Positions 1 to 12,800 of a stretch of 64,000 nt of DNA are shown here, piece by piece. The stretch is from the NCBI GenBank assembly GCA_963573305.1, contig OY754331.1, forward strand, positions 68,499,275 to 68,563,274. Reading direction: 5' to 3'. Under the pieces are notes generated by a model that searched no databases, was not told where the DNA came from, and saw only the letters and a list, made by a program, of their open reading frames with translations. Numbering within the stretch: the stretch's first letter is position 1; the number at the start of each line of letters is the position of its first letter. The DNA comes from Pyrrhosoma nymphula (taxonomy: Eukaryota; Arthropoda; Insecta; Odonata; Coenagrionidae). Position numbers and translations under genes: made by a program.

Positions 1-808
1 TCGAGTGTTAGATATGTGTAATTACTTTAAAAAAACTAAAGTCTATCAGTAAACGCAGTAAGACGTACATATTACGTACGTGTGCGTACAGACGTACGTC
101 GGAAATTATTTCAATTTATGGAAATTTTTCCTTATAGAACTTCGTATAAATTCCGAAGATTCTTGCGAAATTGAGTGGAATTTATGCATGATGAAGAAAT
201 AAGAAGTGCAATTTTCCACATTAATAAAATTTACTTCTGACCCGAGTTTCTTTGTCGATACATCATCTTCACCTTAAGAATAACAGAGAATAGTGGTTGG
301 TTCAATTGTTTTAGGTAATACTACTTTCCGTTGTCCTATTTTTCAATTGTTCAACTGAGTGATCAGACAATGGGATATTGCCGGTAATTCTCCGTTGAGT
401 AAGTTAACTCTTTGGCTTACACTCTGCGGATGTCGGTAATCCCATGAACAGGGGTAGGTACATGTGATTAAATTGTGCGTCACGGCTCTGTTCAATTTTA
501 TATTCCTGGCATACCTGATACGTATTTTATTTGTGAACTAATATATATTCAAATTTATTAAGGTATAAAGCTAACATTCTCTCAAAAATTCCATTTTGGG
601 ATTTTTTATTCCAATACAACCCTGTGTTATGTTAAAAATCAACAGTTGCAAAGTAATGCAGTACGTCCGAGAACAAATAAATTAATTTTCGTGGATTAAA
701 TGGCTATTCTCCTCATGTAGAGTAGTATAGACAACTGATTGGGAGGAGCGGGTAATTGAAGCTTTGTAATTGCAAATACTCGTGCTAATTGGTTAATTGT
801 TGACTTAC
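1..808 (-). other. Intron of the elongase gene (intron 4, partial)
   Basis: AT-rich sequence between exon 4 and the left edge. I looked for the expected VFFVLRKK/HxxHH exon on the minus strand and did not find it. No repeat or other gene is recognised. Confidence 0.7.
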
Positions 809-865
809 CGTGTCTGAGAAGTCGAATATTTTGATGAGGAAGAAGTAATACACCGCCCTTGCCAT
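809..865 (-). CDS. ELOVL exon 4 (57 bp)
   Basis: 57 bp with acceptor TTACAG before 865 and donor GTAAGTC after 809, phase 0 at both ends. It encodes residues 126-144, beginning MARAVYYFF and ending KIFDFSDT, the start of the conserved KxxExxDT-VFFVLRKK block. The next exon, expected to start with VFF-like residues followed by the histidine box, is not found between 808 and 1 on the minus strand and must lie beyond the window. Confidence 0.9.
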
Positions 866-3800
866 CTGTAAGAGAAATATTCATTGTTAAGTGTTTGATT
901 TACCTTTATAATCCATTTTTTAAATCCATATATTCATTGCAGAATAGATTTTAATAAGAATTTTTAATATTTCGGCTCTTTTAATCTCTCAGTACCATTT
1001 GGCGAATCACAAAACTTGCCATGGCGAATCACAGTATAATTATTACTAGACTGGCCACATTTTTAGGTAAGTTTTAATGGGTGGTTGCTGCTATTGCCCT
1101 TTTTCTCTTGCTAGGGTCGTGTTACTTCATCAATCAATCTCTCTCTTCAGTTTAGCGTCCATAGTATTGAGAGGACCTCTCTCCATGGTATTCAGAGGCC
1201 TTAAAAAATCGCCTCTCAAATCTGCTATATAAATCATACACCTACGTAAAAACTTCCGTTGTGATTCACTTGAGAATCTCTTAGAATGGGTCTTGGACGT
1301 GAATCCGGTAAGATGATAGGTTTCTTTTGTGCGGAGTTCATTTAATGAACTGCAGAGGAAAACGATCGATTCCTTCGAGGTGTTTTTCAACCTAGGGTTC
1401 CCTGAAAGACATTTTTTTTGTATTTCGCAGATGCTAGGGGTGTAATGTTAGCTGTGAATATACATTTTCACTCTTGTGGGGAGTGTATTCTCTGACGCCA
1501 CGTACAAATAAAACGCCAGGACTCTTCTGAGAACAAAAGATCCCGCGGCTGCTTTGATCTCATCCCATTAAGCCTGTTTTACACGGGGCACGTAATTGCA
1601 CAATCTGATGTACGTACAAACGTGCATTTCAAATTGCATCGTGTAAAGCCGAGAATTGCAAGAACGCATGCACGAATGCATGAACGCGAGATGGCCAAAT
1701 TGCCCCTGCTCTAATTCGAAAATTATTGCACGCCCGATTGAGAAAATCATGCAGTTTGAAGTTGTGCAATTTCGTGCCCCGTGTAAATCGGCCTTTAAAG
1801 AAGGGGAGTCCCGTACTGAACTTTCACCGGACCCTTTCTCTCGCCTCCCTTTTTAAATTTAACTCGTTCCTCTTTAATCACCTCCACTTAATCCCAACCG
1901 TTGTCGTACGTCTGTGCCCTCCCATATGAGCACCGCCTTTTAAGTCTTCTCTCGTTTTTCACCCACCGAATCAATTCGAGACACTCATTCCGTTTTATCC
2001 CTTATTTATCACGCAGATACATAGGAGTTGAAATCTCGTAAACGCGCTCGATTACGAGATTTTAACTCTCTCTATCGATGGTCTCCTGGATGACCGAAAT
2101 GCTTGTATGGGAATGAAAATTCCTTTGCTTTTATTGAAAATTCGGATTAATCTTTAATTTAAATTTACTTGTCAATGGCTCTCTTCGTGAATTATATACA
2201 CTTATGACGATGGATTTGGAAATCATTTGACTTGACCGGAATTGGAACCCGCACCACTCAATTGATGGTTAGGCGTGCCACCCCGTTGACGCCGTTTTAC
2301 ACGAGGTATTTAGTTGTGCGTTTTGATGTACAGAAATGGCAATAACGCGTGCATAGAATTACAGCAGGGGTTCTTTTAATGTTTTTTTTCATGAATTTGC
2401 GCCAGCATTCTAGTAAATGAACATATTTTACTTTTTTCCTCGTAATTCTGTTTTTTTCTTTCCAATTTTAACTGGTATCTGTAATTGGTTTTTAATTATC
2501 ATCCCATGGTCCGGAAAAGCCTACGCTAATGAATATTTTTTAGAATTTCGTTTCAGCCATCTTTGTGCCCCGTTTATACAACTTCCTCCCTTTATCTTGT
2601 TTTTGTTTCGCCAATATTTCCTTATGACCTGCATTCTCTCTCTTGTTCTTCACCCGAGACAACCTGTTGTGTTCTCCTTAATCGCTCGTCTGCCGGATAT
2701 GTAATCTTCAATTTGAACTCTTCTCTGGTTTATATATTATCTTCTTTGCTGATTCCCATTTTTTCTGGCTCGTGATGTACTTCTTTTAACGAAGGTGATT
2801 GTGGTTTTCTTCTCTCTTGAAAAAGGGGTATCTTATTTGCCTTTTTCTGTCTCCACCCTTTTGAGATGTAGATAATAATTCCATTAGCATTTTCTTCTCC
2901 GTGATCGAGTTATTTAAAAGCATGTCGCATAACCCTTGATTTAATCTAATATGGAAACTCATTTTCTGTTACTTTTTTAAGTCCCTGGATCTTTCCAAGA
3001 AACTTTTGTCGAGGTCCCGGCGACATCTCGGGCTCTCTCGAGTAAACCTCACGCGCGCCCCTCGGTGTGGAACGGTCATCCTGCTCCTTGTGCTACTCTC
3101 TGGTGACGTCAGTCTCAACTCTGGTCCCTCTTGTGCCCCCCAAGTGCAGTCATACTATCAAAACACCCGATGCATCAAAAATAAACTAGACATTTGTGAC
3201 AGTCATTCTCAGGAGCTCTCCCAGTTGGATATTATCGCCCTAACAGAAACCTGGCTCAACCCTTCAGTCTCTGATTCTGAGTTATCTTTCCTAAGTCCCC
3301 ACACTATTTATCGTCGAGATCGACCGTCCAGAGGTGGTAGAGTACTGCTTGTTGTTAACACTCACTACCCATCCAAGCGCCGCCTGGAGCTTGAGACGGA
3401 CTGTGAGATCGTTTGGAGTGAGGTCTCAATATCCTCAGGTGAGCCTTATCAGGCTAGAAAATTTTCATTGGTTGTTTCTACCGGTCCCCCACCAGTGACA
3501 TTTCAACTCTTGAACTATGTCTTGATTCCTTACTTAGAGCCATTAACCTTGGCCCTGTTATTCTGGTTGGTGACTTTAACCTATCAATTCGTTGGGACTC
3601 ACCAACTACTGGTTGTCCTCATGACTCCCTCGATGACTGTTTCATTCAAAATTTCATAAATGCTCTTGGCCTTTCCCAATACTGCCTCCACGGTACTCGA
3701 AACGCGGCAACACTGGACTTCGTTCTTTCCACCATGGCCCCGGAGGCAGTCACCCCCGGGCGAAATATCTTCGACTCGGACCACGATTCACTCGATGCAG

Positions 3801-6800
3801 TTTTCCTCCTCCCCCGTTCCAAGAAACACCGCAGGGTTCTTTCTCCCCCCCCCCCTAAGCCTTTCCCTGCTTGGCCAAAGGCATGTTGGGACGACATTAA
3901 CCGCAGCCTCGACCTCATCCCCTGGAATGTGCTCACGTCCATGTGTCCGGAAGAAGGTGTGGACTTTATTTACACTATCCTTGGGAGTGCTGTTAAAGAT
4001 TTTGTGTCCATGGTCAAACCCAAGTCCAAAAAGTTCCCTCCATGGTTCAAACCAGATACCATTCACGCTCTTGGAAACAAGAATCCTTCTTGGTATCTGT
4101 ACAAAGCTCTCCCGAATGAGAACACTCAGAAATCATTCAACGATATTCGCCGCTGCTTCTAAGAAGCTAATCCGCCGTGATCGCAAAGAGTACGTGCTGG
4201 GCCTTTCCTCTTCCATTTCCTCCGACCCAAAAAAAATTCTGGTCCTTTGTAAATAGTCGCCGTAATCGGCCGCGCATTGCCCTTGAGAGAAAATGTCAAT
4301 GTGGCGGGTCAAGATAGGCCAAACTTATTTAATAAATTCTTTACAGATTGCCTGTCCCCTTTATCTAATTTCCCCATTTATCATGATCACTTCCTCGATC
4401 CAATTCGTGAACACTCCTTATCCATGATTAAGACACATCCTCGTGAGGTATTTGAGTATCTCTGCAAAATCCCTGTCCATCGTGCTCCTGGTCCCGATGG
4501 CCTCAGTCCCATACTCATCAAACACTGTGCATCCTCCCTCTCCCTACCCTTGTGCCTCCTCTTTAGCCATTGCTTTTCCCTCGGCACTTTTCCTTCCCAA
4601 TGGATAATCGCAAACATCATTCCCATTCATAAAAATGGCCCTAAAGATGAAGTTTCTAACTATCGCCCAATATCTTTAATACCAATATTATCTTCAGTTT
4701 GTGAAAGGATTATCCTTAACAGACTGTACTATTTCACTTCCCCTTTTCTGTCCAAGAATCAACATGGTTTCCTCCCTGGCCGCTCCTGCCTGACCAACTT
4801 AGCAGTTTTTCAGCACCATGCAGTCAATTGCATTTCCAACAAAACCCAACTTGATGCTATTTTCCTAGATTTCTCAAAGGCCTTCGACTCTCTAGACCAC
4901 TCTCTTCTCCTTCACAAACTTTCTCATCGATTTAACCTGCATGGTAATTTCCTAAACTTAGTTGACTCCTTCCTCAGCAACAGATCCCAGCGGGTAATAC
5001 TTATCGGCTCCTCATCCCACTGGTCACCTGTAACGTCTGGAGTTCCCCAGGGAAGTGTTCTCGGACCATATCTTTTTTATCTTTTCATAGATGATCTGGC
5101 CTCCCTAGTTCCCTCCTCACAAACTCATACCCTTCTTTACGCAGATGGCTGCAAAAGTTTTAAGCAAATCCACAATTTCACGGACTGTTGTGATCTTCAG
5201 GATGCCTTAAACACACTGTCTCAGGGTGGTGCAATACCTGGAAACTCAAATTAAACCAAAGAAAATGAAATGTTATATTTATTTCCCTAAACAAAATCCC
5301 CCATTGATTTCAGTCACAATATAAACTCACAAAATCTCAATCGCGTCTCCTACATTAAAGACCTCGGCGTTTTGATGGACCACAAACTCAACTACTCTGA
5401 CCATATCCTTGCATTTAAAAATAAAGCAATGTCTCTGCTTGGCCTCCTCTACCGCTTCGCACTAATTGCGGATTCACTAGCCTTACAGTCATATTTTTCG
5501 ACTATTGTCATCCCAATAATCACGTATTGCTCTCCCATCTGGTCCATATCAGCTCCTTCTAACATTCAGACCCTTCAGCCTGTTACTTCTTTCTTCTGCA
5601 AGATAGTTAAATACAGAGTATCTCATATTCGAAATATGCCAACTGAAACTATTATGCCTACACTATCTATTCTTAATCTCCCTAAACAATTTCTCAAATC
5701 TGACCTGAAACTCATCCACAGCATCCTCAACTCTGCCATTGACTGTCCAGAACTGATTGGCAGTATCAACATTAAAGTTCCATGTAGACCTACTCGCACA
5801 CATTCGTTATTTCACATGCCCATTCCCAGATTATCCTTGACCAAGCGCTCCCTCCTCTTCCGCTTCTCTTCCCTCATAAACTCACTTCCGGACCATATTG
5901 ACCCGTTTTCACTTTATTCCTACACCTTTAACAGGCGTGCTCTTTCGTATCTCACTGGCAAGGTTTAATTGCTTCTTTCTTTTTATGTGTTTATTTCCAT
6001 GCATTGTTACTGAGCTCATTGTTTTTGTTTGAATGCATATATTTTTCTTGTTTTGTTGTTACATTGTTCCACTGTAAATTGGCAAGAATGCTGTATGTGG
6101 ACAGTTTTTTTTTCTTTTTTCTTTAACAAACATCATTATTACTGTTAATACCAGTATTGTAAATGTGAGTAACAAAAAATATCGCACTAAACCAAAAAAC
6201 ATAAAATTGGGCTTGTTTTTTATTATTTCGTTCTCGTTTTTCTCGCGGGCGAAAGAAGCGGAAGGCTTCAAGTGGTCTTCTTTGCCTGTTCTCGGATTCC
6301 GAATGCGATATCTTACGGGATGGGGTTTTCTCGTCTTTGGGTTTTTTCAGTCCATTTGTAGCATTTAGTCAGTTGAGTTGTTTGCTCTCTTTGGGGAGTA
6401 TTATTGAATTGAGGCTTATTGGTAACTGGCTTCTCTATGAAGGTTTTCCCTTCAATTAGCAGTAATACGCTGTCGGAATAGCTTTCCCAGTCTCGCGTTA
6501 GTTGAAATGCTCATAATGTAGGTTGAAGTTTTCCTGGAGAATGAAATGAATAAATGCAGTATTGGACGTACTTAGCTTTTTTCGTATTTTGACGATAAAA
6601 TGCCGTTATGGTCATGAACATTTTTATGAATGAACAATTTTTCTTTTAATTTTCCCCCTCAATTTCTCCTTTATACACCAAATTTTATGATTGAGTGACT
6701 CATTTTCTATCTCAAGCTTGAAAATCTTGAGAAAAAGTATTTCAATATTACATCTAAAGCTGCATATGAATGCCGAGTTTCTCCTCCGCTTACATATGAG

Positions 6801-9800
6801 TAATTATGCTGTAATCACACAGAATTCAATGTTCTCTTTAGTTTCTGTAATCATTGGTGCTCGTCTGGGAGAGTTTATAGCTATGTGCGTGAACGTGATT
6901 CGGCGCTAGCACTGTAATAGTCACCGAATGATCTTTAGAATTGCCTTGAATAACTATCAGAACTCCTTGCATGAGCCCTCCGTAATCTTTTTAATCGGTT
7001 CCTTTATTTCAAAGCTTTCCTTTGTCATCCGTGTAAGTCCTTCCTTTGATGTGCACAGCGCACGTTGAAAGGAAATATAAGATCTTCTCTCTGAAAATTT
7101 AGGGCAGAGAAAGAAATATCGGAAATCCCATTCGAAGTCTTTATTCCTTCATTATTCTGTGATGAGTGATTTTTGTGAGAAGTCTCATTTCGTTAGAGAA
7201 TCGCGGAAATAAAGGATTAAGTTTCTGTGTTCTCCTCTCTTCTCATTGTGAAAGGTAGCGTTAATAATCGATTCTTGCAAACTACTGAATTGAGTGTTAA
7301 ATAATTCAATTGGTAATCGTCCAGGAACCGTTTTCATGGTGTTTTTATTTTGTTGAGCTCAAAGGAATGGACGTTAACATTGCTTTCCATCTGGTATCTC
7401 GAATTATTCCGTTCCTGTTACGCCTATGTCCCCGGCATTTTAATTTGTGAATCGTGAAATATGTAGAATGTGCAGTCACAATAACAATGGTGGTAACGTA
7501 TTCAATTATTTTTAAATATGTGCTGAGTACTGAGAGATAACGCGGGTATAGCATCGAAACCTGTCCAGTAACTCAAAGTGAGGAAAACACGAAGTATAAT
7601 ACTTTTATTTAGTCAAGTTTGAGACGTTCAACTAATACCCGGTTGATTTCTGATAACTCTGACGCGAAATCGTGGCTTCACATCTCGGATGATATGTGTC
7701 AAAAGCTCACCCAAGAGTGAATTATAATCTTCTTTATAAACGTTATTTTCCTCCTGGGAAATCTATAATACTACATGAAATTGAAAATATTAGCACTTTA
7801 GACTATGTATTATCAAACCTCTTTCTGAGAAATACTATGCTTTATTTGCGCATATATGTTTTATTTAGTGTTCTCCAGATGAGTACAATTTTTTTTAATT
7901 TTGTAACCGGAGACGTTGCTTCTTCCTTTAAGTTCTTCTCCTTAATAGTAATTTCGCCATCTCCAATATTTATCCTCATTCCCTCCTCCCCTTTACATGG
8001 CTGGTGCCCTAACTCACCCTGTCACGCGCCAATTCGGCGGCTCATTAGGGTAGTATGTGGATATACTTTAGAAAATATGTCTGCTGTATTTTTTGGTGCA
8101 CGAAAACAAAACCCCGGTTGTGCCAATACTCATGGTACCCGCCCTTTTTTCCGTGATTGGTGGAATTTTTTACTTGTTTTCGGCGCAGATATCACCATAT
8201 TTACATTTTCAATGTATCGCATACGTGCTCCTTGGCCAACGATAACGGGCTCCTTTGACAGGTTTCTGATTCCACGTCGGGGTGTTCCTCAGGGTTTGTG
8301 TATTTCACCGAACTTTCTTCTCCTACCCTCTTCCCCCTGTGAGCTGCTGTCGTGTATATTGAAAGTGGATGATCGATCTCCTTTTCTCAGCCGGGTTGGC
8401 GGCTCCTCCCTTTGTGTCGCGCGCCACCTATAACGTGCATGGAGAATATGTTTATGAATCCCGTGTCAAAGACGTCGTGAGGAAACAATCTCCAAGGAGA
8501 CCGGCGTCTTTCGCCGTGGGGTCCGTGACTCAAACTCAGGACGTGGCCTCGGAATGTTGTTAGCCATGTTCTTTGAAGTGCGTTTTATTTTACCGTTACA
8601 ATATGTTTGAGGAGGTTAAACTATAATAATATTGAATGTCAAATAATTCATATTGTCGATACGTACATTACCTACATCTCAGAAACTTAGGGTCTGTAAT
8701 GGATCTTTTCATTTACTACATGTACTTTTGTCAACTTGTAATGCTTTAACTCTTTCTATCTTTTCCAATATCTTTCACACAAAGCGGATGAAGACACCTA
8801 CTATTACCTTTTGTGAGGTAGTGTGGTGGCTTAAGTACTGGTTTATAGTTGTGCTGGCTTGGGTATAAATCTAAGCAGTGTCATAGATTTTTCAGGGGAG
8901 TCCCGTTCCCTCCTTGGGTGCCTCGTGGAGACTGAATCTAGTGAGAGACTCAGTCCGTCAGAGGGGACGTTAAATGGTGGAAACCTAGGCACCTGTCGCT
9001 GAGAGCAGGCTAATACCCACGCCAGGTTTTTCTCCACGTATCCTATTTTCCTCAAATTCTTCTTTCATGAATGGTTTCTCGGGTGTTCCACCGGGTTAAT
9101 AGGCTCCATGTCTGCCGACGTTTCGTAGAACGACTCTGCTTCTAAAGCCCTGATGATGAAGAGCGAGTCGTTCTTCGAAATGTCGGCAAACATGGAGCCT
9201 CTTACCTGGTGGAACACACGGGAAACCTTCCTTTACATTGACTTTATTTCGTTGTAATTTAGTGTTGGTATTCAATTACAAAGTTTGGCGGATGGGAAGA
9301 ATTCTTTGGACGAAGGTTGTACTCCTGTGTTGCACATCGCGCTTGAGTTAACAGTGTGAATTAAAAAAAGAGTTCTAGTCGAATTACTCTGGTTGATTGG
9401 TTAATAATGTGGCTGATGATAAATATCGCTCCCTTACTTCATTTTGTTTCTAGTATTCACTTTTCCATTCATTCCTGGATTATTGCAATTAAATGGTATT
9501 GTACTTGCACTTACCCTCATCGACAGATAACTCCTGGAATAGTCCACTGGCTGGCACGCGAATCTGTAGTGAACGCCCCAGCCATTGACCACCATCTGAG
9601 GAAAAGTCAATATACAAATTCTTTTATTTTATGAATGTGGAAACTCCAGAGATATATCCAATTTGAGATCTTGATACAGCTTTTATCTAGAAAACTATCC
9701 TTTTTTATCCCATTCTTTGCTTTCCTTTTTGAATTTTTTTGTAATTTTCGGGGAATTATGAAGATTGCAATAATTCCTTTTGTCTATTATATTGATTTTC

Positions 9801-12800
9801 GTTCGATCTTACCTCATATACTATCCAAGCGTTGGTGGCAATCTGGAAAATATTGACTAAAATTATCGTACCCCGTAATGAATAGGGTTTCCGATTCTCC
9901 ATGAACTTAGGCAATATCTTCAGCACCAGGAGTAAATACGCCCCCATCAGTCCAAATATTGTCCAAGGATTGGATACCAGGAACCACTCACTCGTCCGTG
10001 GATCTGTAAATGAGAGTTGAACGTATTACGTTATACGTAAATTACGGAGGTTTTTGATGCAAAGGAGCACCTTGATACTGTAAAATTATCTAATAAAAGC
10101 CTGTGTCAAGATGCGCCCAGATTCCGGGTGGATACTATTTTGTCATTTCCCATTTCCACCGTCTAACCTTTTTACTGACGCTCGTGGGTTTTTTTTCGAC
10201 TAGGTCTGGTTTCTTCCATCTAAGCATTCCTTTGGGACGTTTCCTCATGTATTTCCTCTAGTGATAGTATCAGCATTGTGCGCAGTGCTAACTTATGTAT
10301 ATATATACATAATTCACCTGTTATTCAGGATTCACCTGTTATTGAGGTTTCCTGAATTATCTCGCCTTTATTTTTCTTTGGGAGCGCGATCCAAATAATT
10401 AGGACAAACTCTTGCTCTGAACTATGATGGCAGTCATCCCTTAACGATTACTCTTTTGGTTTCCGCCCACCGATTATTACAGAAGGTATATTGCTTGCTG
10501 GCGTCTTTAAATAAAATTTTTAGGGAAGCCTCGAAAGAATTAGCGGCATTTTTGGGTTGCGCAGGTTGGAGGGAGATTCCTTGCTGTGAGGTTTCCTTGT
10601 CCTTCAACCCTCTTTCGGTATGCCCTTGACGAAGCCACGTTATGCCTCGACATGAAAATGTCGCGTCTTAAGTGCTGGAATAGTAGCTGGGAAACTTTGT
10701 GGCTGGCTGGCTTCGATTTTTCAATTTTGGTTTGATCGTGGGGACACCTTATTAACTTGCCTCACGAACTGAGTAGTGCTGTGATAAATTGTTCAGTTCC
10801 ACGTCTATTCTCACAGTCGCGGAAAAATAAGTTGAACATGGCCCAAAGTTGAAATGGATTTATGAAAACGGAATTTTCAATTTCAGTGTATGAAGATAAT
10901 ATCTTAATTTTTTTGGGGTGAGAATAAGACTTCAAGAAGTCACCTCCTCCACCTATTCCCTTATCACTGTTACGAAACTAAATATATGCGTGATAACAAT
11001 AACTATTGAAACGTGACTATATATTATGTGTTGATCTATAGCTGTGTCTTCTTAAAGGAACGAAAGAATAAAATCTGTCAATAAAGATATACATAGAGAG
11101 AGATATAAGACATGTTTGCAAATACTCTACTTAAATAAATCTATATACCTACGTGGATATATGTGATCTAGTGTCGAAGTGACTGGTTATTGTCATAATT
11201 AGATTAAAATAAACAATAGGGCCTAATTATAAAATATTTCAGTAGTCGCGGGACAAATAGCAGGAAAACGACTGTACCAGAAGGGGTGTGTGAAAAACTG
11301 GCAAAAGCTATTGATAGAGAAGGTAATGACTTAAGTACCCTGGAGTATTGCCGTTGAATGCTCAAAAATATAACATTTACATCTTGGAATTATGTAACAC
11401 GAAACAAATGTATAGCTCAAAATACATTATATAAGTTTTTTTTATATGCAGTTTGAAATGCGATAACTTCTTCTGAAATAGGTATTTTACCTCCATGAAA
11501 GATGTTTTTGCTGTAGATCGTGTCTGCGTGTAGGAGATTAAGAGGCGTAATGACAACGTCAGTTGCAGATAGGCGATGTCTGCATGCATGAAGCATGTTT
11601 GCGTCATGGTGAAGTTTCCTTAAGCTAATCCGAACTTTTTCTCTGAAACAGATGTTATTTTGTGCCCAGCCGTCTTACTTCTATCGTCAATTTTAACCGA
11701 GAAAGTTTAGCTTTCCTTAATCCTAACGGCCGCTGTTACTGGCGTGTTAGTTTATTAGTACATTCTTTTATTATAACTTAATAATTGTTCTTAATTTTTT
11801 TTCCTTCAGTGCAATGCTTAATTTTTTTCTCTTGGTCGCGCAGCCTATGGATTACCGGAATCATAATTTTTCTCTCGCGGTGACAGGAAGAGGGCTGGTA
11901 CTCCTACAATGCTTTATCTCTTGTCACACCTATTGTTTTTTTTATGATACTATTCGGACGACCTCGGACAATGTGTTGTTTTTTTTTCGGAAAAAAATCC
12001 AGAGATTAAAGTTTGAAAAATTCCCGAGAAGAGCTCATCTTATCATTGGGTCTTCTCTCGTTCTTGTCTTGAATGAATTTTGAAGAAAAGCAATCTTGAC
12101 CGATGGACTTCAGTTTATAAAACCTTTAATACTTGCCGCGATGATGGTTACTCAATTTGGTATCCTCACTTCAGCCGTAGTCGCGTGAGTCAAAGGTCTT
12201 AATTTCAATCTACTTTTAAAGATGCAGTTGATAAGAAAAATAAATATACATCAGTGAATAACATGAATGTGTCGCGAAGATAGGCTTCTAACAAATTCGC
12301 CATAAAAAAGCCATATTTCATTTTCATCTGTGCATTAGATTCCCCCTTTAAGTATAATATGGCTATTCACGGATTAAATTCTATACTACTGTGCGCCTTC
12401 TCGCTATGATACGGCAATTTTCTTCTAGATGCTTTAGGAGTAAGATAATTTTACTAACTAACGCCCTAATAACATTTGAAAAATTCACAAATACGTGTTC
12501 AAGCTCTTTAGAAATGACAAAAACCTAGCAGGAAGAAATAGCGAAGGTGAATCCAAGGGCGCGTAAAATCTTCCAAAGATCTCATCATCCCCTAAATATT
12601 TGATTGATAAATGGACTGTTGGACGCATGTGAGTGGGTTATCTCATATTCACAAAAACAAAACGCTGTAGCAATACCAATAAAAACAACCCACGTGTCCT
12701 AATTCCTAGTTAATCCTAACATCGCTCATTACCTTTGCATTTATTATCCCTCTTGTTTGGCTTTTCACTGAAAGTATTGGTAGTCGTCCATCATCTTCAA

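Larger units (their letters stand above)
866..9514 (-). other. Intron 3 of the elongase gene (8.65 kb, repeat-laden)
   Basis: Holds a MITE (1571-1794), a second partial copy of that MITE family with a tRNA-like SINE piece (2215-2370), a CR1/L2-like LINE (about 2995-6095), an unexplained open frame (7696-8433), a SINE body (about 8880-9060) and a snap-back palindrome (9073-9226). The remaining stretches (866-1567, 1798-2214, 2371-2994, 6100-7690, 8434-8880, 9227-9514) show no coding or repeat structure that I recognise. Confidence 0.8.
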
